A stretch of 64,000 nt of DNA from JAGREO01 sp020446285 (GTDB lineage Bacteria > Pseudomonadota > Alphaproteobacteria > Geminicoccales > Geminicoccaceae): contig JAWKVP010000001.1 in assembly GCA_041398005.1 (NCBI GenBank), positions 248,001 through 312,000 on the forward strand, read 5' to 3'. The position numbers and the translations under genes were made by a program. Positions 1 to 7,450 of this stretch are shown in pieces; within the stretch, counting starts at the first letter, position 1, and the number at the start of each line of letters is the position of its first letter. The notes beneath the pieces are model-generated. The model made no database searches and was not told the origin of the DNA. It worked only from the letters and a program-made list of their open reading frames with translations.

Positions 1-86
1 CCCGCCCCCTTGCCATCGGCACCCGCAAACCGCTAGCAGGGTGCTGAAAAACCTTGGCGACCCCACGCCCGGAGCGATTCCCACCC

Positions 87-869
87 ATGCTTGTCGATTC
101 GCATTGTCATCTCGACTTCCCCGAACTTCTCGCGGAAGAGGCGGATGTCATCGCCCGCGCGCGCGAGGCCGGCGTTCGCGGAATGCTGACGATCAGCACA
201 CGCCTGTCGACCTTCCCGAAGGTGCTGGAACTGGCCGGGCGTCATGAAGGCGTCTGGTGCGCCACCGGCGTGCATCCACACCAATCGGGTGAAGAAGGTC
301 CGTCCGGACCGCAACCACTGATCGAGAATGCCCGCCATCCCGAGGTCATCGGCATTGGTGAGGCGGGACTCGACTATTTCTACGACAAGAGCCCGAGAGA
401 TGAGCAGGCGGCAGGTTTCCGCGCCCATATCGAGGCGGCGCAGGCGACCGGCCTGCCGCTCATCGTCCATACCCGCGACGCCGAGGAGGACACGATCCGC
501 ATTCTCGAGGAGGGACTGGCGAAAGGCCCGTTCGCCTGCGTCATCCATTGCTACAGCTCCAGTCCGTGGCTCGGCGAGAGGGCGGTGGAGCTCGGTTTTC
601 ATCTCGGCATCGGCGGCATTCTCACCTTCAACAAATCCACCGAACTGCGCGAAACCGTCGCGCGCATGCCGCGGGAGCGGATCATTCTCGAAACGGACAG
701 TCCCTATCTCGCACCCGTCCCCAGACGCGGGAAACGCAACGAACCGGCCTTCGTTGCCCATGTCGCGGGCAAGCTCGCGGAGGTGTGGGGCTGCGGTGTC
801 GCCGATGTCGCGAGCACGACCACCGACAATTTCTTCAATCTCTTCACGAAGGCGGATCGGCCCGCATGA
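87..869 (+). CDS. TatD family metal-dependent hydrolase / DNase
   Basis: A 260-residue cytosolic amidohydrolase-fold enzyme of the TatD group; characterised members are Mg-dependent 3'-5' exonucleases or DNases. The protein opens with the metal motif DSHCHLDF near residue 4. It also carries GEAGLDYFYD, HTRDAEED and the C-terminal ETDSPYLAP block, all diagnostic of the family, at the usual length. The open frame extends 33 bases upstream, but the ATG at 87 places the HxH motif at the normal distance from the N-terminus, so it is preferred; a GGAG lies 12 bases upstream. The stop overlaps the start of the next gene (ATGA), so the two are coupled. The physiological substrate cannot be read from the sequence. 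Confidence 0.93.
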   Translation: MLVDSHCHLDFPELLAEEADVIARAREAGVRGMLTISTRLSTFPKVLELAGRHEGVWCATGVHPHQSGEEGPSGPQPLIENARHPEVIGIGEAGLDYFYDKSPRDEQAAGFRAHIEAAQATGLPLIVHTRDAEEDTIRILEEGLAKGPFACVIHCYSSSPWLGERAVELGFHLGIGGILTFNKSTELRETVARMPRERIILETDSPYLAPVPRRGKRNEPAFVAHVAGKLAEVWGCGVADVASTTTDNFFNLFTKADRPA

Positions 870-1645
870 AAGTCACCATTCTCGGTTGCGGGACCAGTTC
901 CGGTGTGCCGCAGATCGGTTGCACCTGCGCGGTCTGCACATCGAACGATCCGAAGAACAGGCGCCGCCGTTGCAGCATCCTCGTCGAGGCCGCCGGCGAA
1001 ACCGTGTTGTTCGACACCGGCCCCGATCTGCGCGACCAGTGCCTTTCGGCCGGGATCGGCGCGATCACGGCACTCGTCTACACCCACGCCCATGCCGATC
1101 ACATTCACGGGCTCGACGACCTTCGCCAGATCAACAACATCATCAGGGCACCGATCCCGACATGGGGCGCGCCGGAGGTCCTGCAGCGGATCAAGGACCG
1201 TTTTCCCTACGCCTTTCTCGGCGGACGACATGATGACGGGGGCTTCTGGCGACCCGAGCTGACCGAACACACCTTCGACGGGCCATTCTCCATCGGTGCG
1301 CTGAAAATCGTTCCCATGCTGCAAAAACATGGCCGTGGGCAGAGCTACGGCTTCCGCATCGGCGATTTCGCCTACTCGACAGATACGGACGGCCTCGACG
1401 AGAACGCCTTCGCCATTCTCGCCGGCACCCGCTACTGGATCGTCGATGCCCTGCGCGAACGCCCGCATCCGAGCCACGCCCATCTCGCCCGCACCCTTTC
1501 ATGGATCGACCGCCTGCGTCCCGAACGTGCCTGGCTCACCCACATGAACCACGAGGTCGACTACAACGACTGGTCGTCACGCCTCCCCGATGGCGTCGCC
1601 CCGGCCCATGACGGTCTGGTGATCGGGATCGAGCAAGCCTGCTGA
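866..1645 (+). CDS. MBL-fold metallo-hydrolase, PhnP-like phosphodiesterase family
   Basis: A 259-residue metallo-beta-lactamase-fold protein. The metal-binding signature HAHADH is followed by a downstream Asp/His (YSTDTDG region) and a C-terminal LTHMNHE segment. The N-terminus (LGCGTSSGVPQIGC) and a CxCxVC segment match the group annotated as phosphoribosyl 1,2-cyclic phosphate phosphodiesterase-like. Its partner upstream of it, tatD, is the standard alphaproteobacterial neighbour. The ATG at 866 overlaps the tatD stop. Family membership is secure; the substrate is not, because no phn genes are nearby. Confidence 0.9.
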   Translation: MKVTILGCGTSSGVPQIGCTCAVCTSNDPKNRRRRCSILVEAAGETVLFDTGPDLRDQCLSAGIGAITALVYTHAHADHIHGLDDLRQINNIIRAPIPTWGAPEVLQRIKDRFPYAFLGGRHDDGGFWRPELTEHTFDGPFSIGALKIVPMLQKHGRGQSYGFRIGDFAYSTDTDGLDENAFAILAGTRYWIVDALRERPHPSHAHLARTLSWIDRLRPERAWLTHMNHEVDYNDWSSRLPDGVAPAHDGLVIGIEQAC

Positions 1646-1683
1646 CGTTCATTGTGACCGAGTTGAACTCGCGATGAACGTCA
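1643..1683. terminator. Bidirectional stem-loop between convergent genes
   Basis: A perfect 10-bp inverted repeat (TGACGTTCAT at 1643-1652, ATGAACGTCA at 1674-1683) encloses a second palindrome, CGAGTT-G-AACTCG, at 1659-1671. The outer arms contain the stop codons of both convergent genes: TGA of the MBL hydrolase and TCA, the reverse-strand stop of the DoxX gene. There is no long T-run, so it may stabilise 3' ends or assist Rho rather than act as a textbook intrinsic terminator. Confidence 0.6.
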
Positions 1684-2118
1684 ACGGACGCCGGATCCCT
1701 GAAGCGAACCGGCAGCGGTCCTTGATCGATTGTTGTCGAGAGCCAGCGCGCCCGGGCCGAAGGCGGCGAGAACCAGAAGGCCAAAGGCATAGAGTATGGC
1801 CGATTCGCCGCCATTCAGGAAAGGAAAGAAGCCTTTGGGCGCGTATGCGATGAAATAGGCGAAGGCGGACACCCCGCTCAGGACGAAAGCACTGAAGCGG
1901 GAATAGAGACCGATGGCCAGCAACGCCCCGAAAACCAGTTCGAGAATGCCGGCGATCCCGGCAAGCTGGAACAACGGGATGGCATTCAGCGGGTGTTCGG
2001 GGAAATTCAGATGCTTGATCGTACCATGTTCCAGCAGCAGCAGACCGAACATGATCCGGGCAGCACCCAGAATCCATTCCCGCACGGGATCGAGAAAGCG
2101 AAGTTCGAGCATTTCCAT
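1681..2118 (-). CDS. DoxX family inner-membrane protein
   Basis: A 145-residue, four-helix membrane protein. The hydrophobic segments are separated by short loops, and the DoxX pattern is visible: ARIMFGLLLLEHG, then a Phe/Pro-containing loop, AGILELVFGALLAIGLYSRF, FAYFIAYAPKGFFP and AILYAFGLLVLAAFGPG. The open frame continues 84 bases upstream, but the ATG at 2118 is chosen because GGAGG sits 9 bases before it. DoxX proteins occur in thiosulfate:quinone reductase and in redox-stress membrane complexes, but no partner subunit is present here. The role is therefore open. Confidence 0.85.
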   Translation of the reverse strand: MEMLELRFLDPVREWILGAARIMFGLLLLEHGTIKHLNFPEHPLNAIPLFQLAGIAGILELVFGALLAIGLYSRFSAFVLSGVSAFAYFIAYAPKGFFPFLNGGESAILYAFGLLVLAAFGPGALALDNNRSRTAAGSLQGSGVR

Positions 2119-2247
2119 CGGCAGTTTCCTCCAGGACGGCCCTGATCTAAGGCGCAGGAGGTACCGGTCAAGAAAGCGGTTCTGATTTTGTGCCTCCCGC
2201 ACCTTCAGTCCCTGGCAGGACCGGATGTTCCCACCACCAACAGGAAC

Positions 2248-3666
2248 TCAACTGAGCAACTTCGCGTCGAATCCGTCGTCGGTGGCTGTCAGGAGGGCCT
2301 TCTTCTCGCGCAGGAGGGTTTCGAGATAGATGTCGTGGCCCCAGAGATAGCGCAGATGGTCGAGGGTCTTTTCCGCCTGTGAAAGATCGAGGTCGCGGCC
2401 GTCATGATCGTGGACGAGATAGAGCGTCCGTGCGCCCCGGTGATCGCAGTCGGTGATGCGGATGACCGGCATCGAGCCGCAACCGATCTGCTGGAGCAGC
2501 TTGTTCCTGACCTTCTCCCAGTTCTCCTCGTCGCTCACCGCATCGACCACCAGATTCTCGCCGCGCGGCGCCCATGAGAAGAGATCGAGTTCCTGCATCA
2601 GTTCGTGGGTGAGAAAGCGGCGCAGGAAGGCGACGTCACGGTCGCTCTCGCGCACCTGCATCATCTTCTCGCGACCCTCCTTCGTATCCGGCCCGCCGAA
2701 ACGCTTCTCGATATCGTGCCAGACCATGTAGCCGACATGATACGGGTTGAGGCCGCCCGGATGCGGGCAGATCACCTGATTGTGGCGAACGAGGAATTCC
2801 AGATGGATCTCCTGCGGCAGATCGAGGCTGGTCATGATCTTGTGATGCCAGTAGCTCGCCCAGCCCTCGTTCATGATCTTGGTCTCGATCTGCGGGATGA
2901 AGTAGCGGGCCTCCTCGTCGACGATGGTCAGAAGGTCGCGCTGCCAGCCGGCAAGATCGGGGTTGTGGTCGCGGATGAACAGCAGGATGTCACCGTCCGG
3001 TTCGAGCGGAACGCGGCTCAGATCCACCTCCGGCACGGCCTCGGCAACATGCAGTCCGGCAAATGGATCGCTGCGCGGAGCGGACGCTTCAACAAGGCGT
3101 CGCACCTGTTCGCGCCGGTCCAGCCTCGGCGTCACCGCATTGCGCGAACGGTTCATCGAAAGCGCATGCGCCGCGTCGAGAAAGGTCTCGACCAGATCGG
3201 GGCCGATGGACGGATCCTCGATATAGCCGCGCACCCTTTCGGCCCGCCGCTTGAAGGCGCTGATCGTGTCGCCGGCGCGCGTCGCACTCGTAAAAGTGAA
3301 ATTGTTCTTGAAGAAATCGTTGTGACCGTAGACATGCGCGATCGTGAGTACCTGCAGGGCAAGGCTGTTGTCGCGCATCAGATAGGCGAGACACGGATCG
3401 GAATTGATCACCATCTCGTAGGGCAGCCCGGTCACGCCATGGCCATAGCGCGTCCTCGTCTGCTCGAACGCCTTGCCGAAGCTCCAGTGCGGATAGTGCG
3501 AAGGCATGCCGTGATAGGCCATGTAGCCCAGCATGGCCTCCTGATCGCATACCTCGAATTCCTGCTCGTAACAGTCGAGACCGGATTCGGCCACCTTTTC
3601 GAGGACCCGTGCGTCCCAGGATTCGAGATCGGTCATCGACCAGTTCGTCACGGCATCGACCTCCAT
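2248..3666 (-). CDS. SpoVR family protein
   Basis: A 472-residue homologue of SpoVR/YcgB. Family blocks include HWSFGKAFEQ, LPYEMVINSDPCLAYLM, HVYGHNDFFKNN, NEGWASYWHH and NPYHVGYMVWHDIEKRFGGP. The conserved His/Glu residues in HVYGHNDFF and NEGWASYWHH look like a metal site. SpoVR is needed for spore cortex formation in Bacillus, but proteobacterial homologues serve non-sporulating cells and usually lie beside prkA and a VWA gene (yeaH). Neither is here, so this is an isolated copy. The frame is open 156 bases further upstream; the ATG at 3666 matches the normal family N-terminus, but no convincing ribosome site precedes it, and 3636 is an alternative. Confidence 0.9.
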   Translation of the reverse strand: MEVDAVTNWSMTDLESWDARVLEKVAESGLDCYEQEFEVCDQEAMLGYMAYHGMPSHYPHWSFGKAFEQTRTRYGHGVTGLPYEMVINSDPCLAYLMRDNSLALQVLTIAHVYGHNDFFKNNFTFTSATRAGDTISAFKRRAERVRGYIEDPSIGPDLVETFLDAAHALSMNRSRNAVTPRLDRREQVRRLVEASAPRSDPFAGLHVAEAVPEVDLSRVPLEPDGDILLFIRDHNPDLAGWQRDLLTIVDEEARYFIPQIETKIMNEGWASYWHHKIMTSLDLPQEIHLEFLVRHNQVICPHPGGLNPYHVGYMVWHDIEKRFGGPDTKEGREKMMQVRESDRDVAFLRRFLTHELMQELDLFSWAPRGENLVVDAVSDEENWEKVRNKLLQQIGCGSMPVIRITDCDHRGARTLYLVHDHDGRDLDLSQAEKTLDHLRYLWGHDIYLETLLREKKALLTATDDGFDAKLLS

Positions 3667-3833
3667 GAAGGATGAATGATACCGACAGGCGAATTTCTCG
3701 TTCACGACAAACGCAAGGGTAAGAAAGTTCTCACGCCCTGTCGAGGGGCGAAAACGCCGGAAGTTGCGTTCTCTCACAGAAAAGGCGCGGATCGTGATCG
3801 CCCCTGCACAACCGGGCGGCACTGCTCCAACAG

Positions 3834-4577
3834 CTATCGGTGCTGTTCGACCAGTTCGGCAAGCTGGTCGACGGGAATGGCGCCGGGGATGACCGTTTCG
3901 CCGATGATGAAACTCGGCGTACCGGAGATTCCAAGCGTATGGCCGAGCCTGAGCGTGTCGGAAATCTGTGCCGCGACCTCCTCGCTTTCCATATCCTCGG
4001 CCAGCCTGTCGAAATCGAGCTCGTAGTGATCGGCGAGCCGCTCGATCGCCTCCATGGACATGTCGCTTGCGGTCATCAGTGCGGCATGGAACCCGTCATA
4101 AGCACCCTGCCGCTTGGCCGCGAGCGCCGCCTTCGACGCGCGCATGCTGTCCTCGCCGAGGATCGGGAACTCCTTGAAGACGAGGCGAATGCCCGTATCG
4201 TCGCCGACGAGCGACCGCAGGCCCTCCGTCATCCGCCGGCAGTAGCCGCAACGATAATCGAAGAATTCGACGAGCGTCACGTCACCATCCGGATTGACCT
4301 TGGCATCGCGATCATCATTGAAGATCTCGTCGCTCTTTTCCGCCACGATTTCCTTCTGGCGGGCGGCTTCCGCCGATTTCTGCCGTTCCTGGAAAACCTG
4401 GAGCGCCTCGTAGATCACTTCCGGCTCGCGCAGCAGATAATCGCGAACGATCTGTTCGATCTGCCCGGTCGTGAGCCCGGAAACAGGATCCTCGGCTGCG
4501 GCCCGACCGGCATCCTGCATGATCGCCGCACCGGCGATGGCCGCTGCGATCATCCAGGTAACGAAGCGCTGACGCAT
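3834..4577 (-). CDS. Periplasmic DsbA-family thiol:disulfide oxidoreductase
   Basis: A 247-residue thioredoxin-fold protein with a Sec signal peptide (residues 1-28, ending AGRAAA). A helical region follows (residues 35-88), then the redox centre CGYC at residues 110-113 after EFFDYR, and a cis-proline loop GTPSFII. This is the Com1/DsbA-like architecture, expected to form or isomerise disulfides in the periplasm. The ATG at 4577 is favoured because AAGGTGG lies about 6 bases upstream; an in-frame ATG at 4595 lacks a ribosome site. It lies downstream of the M48-TPR protease gene, a pairing common in Alphaproteobacteria and consistent with a joint role in envelope protein quality control. Confidence 0.9.
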   Translation of the reverse strand: MRQRFVTWMIAAAIAGAAIMQDAGRAAAEDPVSGLTTGQIEQIVRDYLLREPEVIYEALQVFQERQKSAEAARQKEIVAEKSDEIFNDDRDAKVNPDGDVTLVEFFDYRCGYCRRMTEGLRSLVGDDTGIRLVFKEFPILGEDSMRASKAALAAKRQGAYDGFHAALMTASDMSMEAIERLADHYELDFDRLAEDMESEEVAAQISDTLRLGHTLGISGTPSFIIGETVIPGAIPVDQLAELVEQHR

Positions 4578-4731
4578 GATTTCCACCTTTGTCATCGAAT
4601 TTGCCGCCGAACCGACAGCATCCGTTGTCCCGCCCCTGCCGGGCCGCCCCTTGTGGAGCCGCCACGGCGAGAATGCACGCCCGACCGTCCGATTTCCTCT
4701 CACAACCGCGCTACCGCCCCGCGAACCACCC

Positions 4732-6066
4732 TCAGATTTCGCTCGCGGCGCGCTCGAGGTCGAGCAGATGCACCCATCCCGGATCGCCCTGCGAAACGTG
4801 CTTTCGGGCACGGGACAGATAAAGATCGGCATCCTCGCGATTGCCCGAGAGTACCGCATGTTCGGCAAAGGCGAGCGACGCTTCGCCCTCCTCACCATTG
4901 CGCCCGAGGGCGACACCGAGAAAGCGCCAGAACGTCGGATTGCGCGGCTCGATCACGGTCGCCTCGCGAAGGAGCTCGATGGCCTCGTCCGGTTCCTCGT
5001 CACTCTCGATCAGGGCGCGCGCCAGCCCGAGCTTGAGGAGCGCGCTGTCATCGACGATTGCGTTCGCCTGTCTGTAGGGACCGATCGCGTCACCGGTCCG
5101 CCCGGTCTCGAACAGGATCTGTCCCTCGAGTTCGAGAAACCAGGGATCCTCCGGTGTCTCGGCCAGAAGCTCGCCGAGCAGATCCAGTGCGATGTCGATC
5201 TCGGAAGCGCGGTAGTGGGCGATCGCGCGGGCATAGCGGTCGGCTACCGTCTCACCCTGCCAGCGCTGCATGACCTGCGCCTTGTCATCGAGAAATCCGT
5301 CGAGCTTGGCCACCATGCGCTGATGCTCGATCCGGTCGAGCTCGCTTTCGGGCTTGCCGTGGAGGGACGAACGCTCGCTCTGGTTCTCGAGGAAGATGAT
5401 GCGGTTGCGGGTGAGCGGATGGGTTCGAAGGAATTCCGCACCATCGACGCTGATGCGCAGGTTGCGGGTTTCGAGGATGCGGAAGAACTGGAGGAGCCCG
5501 TCGGGGGAGCGGCCGGCTGTCTGCAGATAGGAGATCGCCGCCTGATCGGCGGCCTGCTCCTGGCTTCGGCTGAACGCGAGCAGGTTCCGCTCGGCGACGG
5601 TGGCACCGCCGGCCATGATCGCCGTGCCGAGTTGCGGCGCGCCGGCGACTGCGGCCGCGGCACCGAGAAGCGCACCCACCAGTGCTTCGGTTGCGGCATT
5701 GCGGCTGGCCCCGCCAAGTCGCGAGAGATGACCGCCGGCGATATGTCCGGTTTCATGCGCGATCACACCCGCGACCTGATCGAGGGTTTCGCTGCGCATG
5801 AGCAGCCCTGTATGGATGAACAGATTCTGCCCGCCGGCAACGAAAGCGTTCAGCTGCTCGTTGGCGAGAAGATAGATCCGCACCGAGCCCGGATCGAGAT
5901 TCGCCGCCTCGAAGATCGGTGTCGACACGCGCTTGAGGATCCGCTCGATCTCCTCGTCGCGGATCATCTGCGCCGATGCGGTACCGGAAAGGAAAACGAA
6001 CGCGAACAGGTTCAGGAGGCAAAGACACCTGCTCCAAGCGAAACTGACTGGCAAGCTGACCCTCAT
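4732..6066 (-). CDS. M48 family metalloprotease with C-terminal TPR repeats (BepA-like)
   Basis: A 444-residue secreted protein: signal peptide at residues 1-32, an M48 peptidase domain with HETGH (zinc ligands H104 and H108, catalytic E105) at about residues 40-230, then helical tetratricopeptide repeats to the end. This matches BepA/YfgC, a periplasmic protease that degrades stalled LptD and BamA substrates and promotes outer-membrane protein assembly. The start at 6066 is the ATG immediately before the signal peptide; the frame stays open a further 108 bases. It is divergent from the aminotransferase gene, with 144 bp between them, and upstream of the DsbA-like gene. Confidence 0.9.
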   Translation of the reverse strand: MRVSLPVSFAWSRCLCLLNLFAFVFLSGTASAQMIRDEEIERILKRVSTPIFEAANLDPGSVRIYLLANEQLNAFVAGGQNLFIHTGLLMRSETLDQVAGVIAHETGHIAGGHLSRLGGASRNAATEALVGALLGAAAAVAGAPQLGTAIMAGGATVAERNLLAFSRSQEQAADQAAISYLQTAGRSPDGLLQFFRILETRNLRISVDGAEFLRTHPLTRNRIIFLENQSERSSLHGKPESELDRIEHQRMVAKLDGFLDDKAQVMQRWQGETVADRYARAIAHYRASEIDIALDLLGELLAETPEDPWFLELEGQILFETGRTGDAIGPYRQANAIVDDSALLKLGLARALIESDEEPDEAIELLREATVIEPRNPTFWRFLGVALGRNGEEGEASLAFAEHAVLSGNREDADLYLSRARKHVSQGDPGWVHLLDLERAASEI

Positions 6067-6210
6067 CCCGTTCCCAAATCCGGCAAGATGCGCTCGCGCG
6101 CGTGGCGACAGCTGGATGATCGGCAAAGGCATAACCCAAAGGCATGACAATGTCGCCCTTACCTTTCCAGCCACAAACGATTATGCCATGCGCCGGTAAG
6201 GATTTGTTTA

Positions 6211-7383
6211 ATGAAATCGGAGCAAATCGTGCAGCCATCCGAACGCGGCCGGATCAAGGCGTTTCTTGCCATGGATGTTCTCCGTGCGGCCAACGCGCGG
6301 CAGGCTTCGGGCGAGCGCGTGCTCCATCTCGAACTCGGAGAGCCCGGCGGCGGCGCGCCGGAATCCGTCACCGAAGCCGCCGCACGGGCAATGCGCGGAC
6401 GGGCGACCGGCTACACCAACGCCTTCGGCATCGACGAACTGCGCGCGGGCATCGCCGGTCTCTACGGCCGGTGGCACGATCTTTCCATCGATCGCGGGCG
6501 GATCGCCGTCACCGCCGGTGCCTCGGGCGGCTTCGTGCTCGCCTTTCTCGCCGCATTCGATCCGGGCGATCGTGTGGCCGTCGCCGATCCGGGCTATCCC
6601 TGCTACCGCAACACTCTCGAGGCACTCGGAATCGAGGTGGTGCGGATCGAGGCGAAAGCGGAAAACGGCTTCCAGCCGACGGTTGCGGATCTCGAAGCGC
6701 TCGCGCGACCGGTTCACGGCCTTGTGATCGCAAGTCCCGCCAATCCGACCGGCTCGATGATCGGATCCGGCGATCTCGCGGCAATCGTCAAGTGGTGCGA
6801 GCGCTCCGGCACGCGACTGGTCTCGGACGAGATCTATCACGGCATCACCTTCGACCGGCCTGCGGAAACCGTCCTGAGGCACACCGACAATGCGATCATC
6901 GTCAACAGTTTCTCGAAGTTCTTCGCCATGACCGGGTGGCGCATCGGCTGGCTCGTCCTTCCCGACGATCTCGTGGCCGCGGTCGAACGGCTCGCGCAGA
7001 ACCTCTATATTTCCGCTTCCACCGTCGGCCAGCATGCAGCACTCGCGGCACTCTCAGCCGAAGACGTGTATCGCCGCCGCCTCGATGTCTATCGCCGCAA
7101 TCGCGATATCCTGCTCGCGGGCCTGACAGGCGCCGGCCTCGACAGGATCGCCCCGGCCGAAGGCGCCTTCTACGCCTATGCCCATATCGGCGCATACAGC
7201 GACGATTCCATCGCCTTCTGCAGCCGGCTTCTCGCCGAGACGGGGATCGCGATCACGCCCGGCGTCGACTTCGATCCCGTCCGTGGTCACGAATTCGTTC
7301 GCTTCTCCTATGCCGGCGATACGGCCGATATCGAGGAAGCCTGCGAACGTTTCGGCGGATGGCTCGAGAGCTTGCGAAGCTGA
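6211..7383 (+). CDS. PLP-dependent class I/II aminotransferase
   Basis: A 390-residue fold-type I aminotransferase of the aspartate aminotransferase superfamily. Visible motifs are the N-terminal LELGEPGGGAP, the substrate-site GYTNAFGIDELR, the NPTG-type motif ASPANPTGSM, the Asp/Tyr pair VSDEIYHGI, and the Schiff-base lysine in NSFSKFFAMTGWRIGW (K236). TAAGGA lies about 8 bases before the ATG. The substrate (Asp, aromatic or branched-chain) cannot be resolved. It is a single gene, convergent with rne. Confidence 0.9.
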   Translation: MKSEQIVQPSERGRIKAFLAMDVLRAANARQASGERVLHLELGEPGGGAPESVTEAAARAMRGRATGYTNAFGIDELRAGIAGLYGRWHDLSIDRGRIAVTAGASGGFVLAFLAAFDPGDRVAVADPGYPCYRNTLEALGIEVVRIEAKAENGFQPTVADLEALARPVHGLVIASPANPTGSMIGSGDLAAIVKWCERSGTRLVSDEIYHGITFDRPAETVLRHTDNAIIVNSFSKFFAMTGWRIGWLVLPDDLVAAVERLAQNLYISASTVGQHAALAALSAEDVYRRRLDVYRRNRDILLAGLTGAGLDRIAPAEGAFYAYAHIGAYSDDSIAFCSRLLAETGIAITPGVDFDPVRGHEFVRFSYAGDTADIEEACERFGGWLESLRS

Positions 7384-7386
7384 ACC

Positions 7387-7421
7387 GGGACGCCCCCCGA
7401 ACCGCGACAGGGAGGCGTCCC
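7387..7421. terminator. GC-rich bidirectional stem-loop
   Basis: Twelve-base arms at 7387-7398 and 7410-7421 pair with a single C-A mismatch (outer GGGACGCC with GGCGTCCC) around an 11-base loop. It lies between the convergent stops of the aminotransferase gene and rne. No T-run follows on either strand. Confidence 0.55.
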
Positions 7422-7450
7422 CCGATGGAAGAAGAATGAGCGTCGCCCGG

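Noticed and set aside
1..36. Possible tail of an upstream plus-strand gene (ends with TAG at 34-36)
   Set aside because: Only eleven codons are visible, so the gene cannot be identified; metG or a similar upstream neighbour is possible but unsupported.
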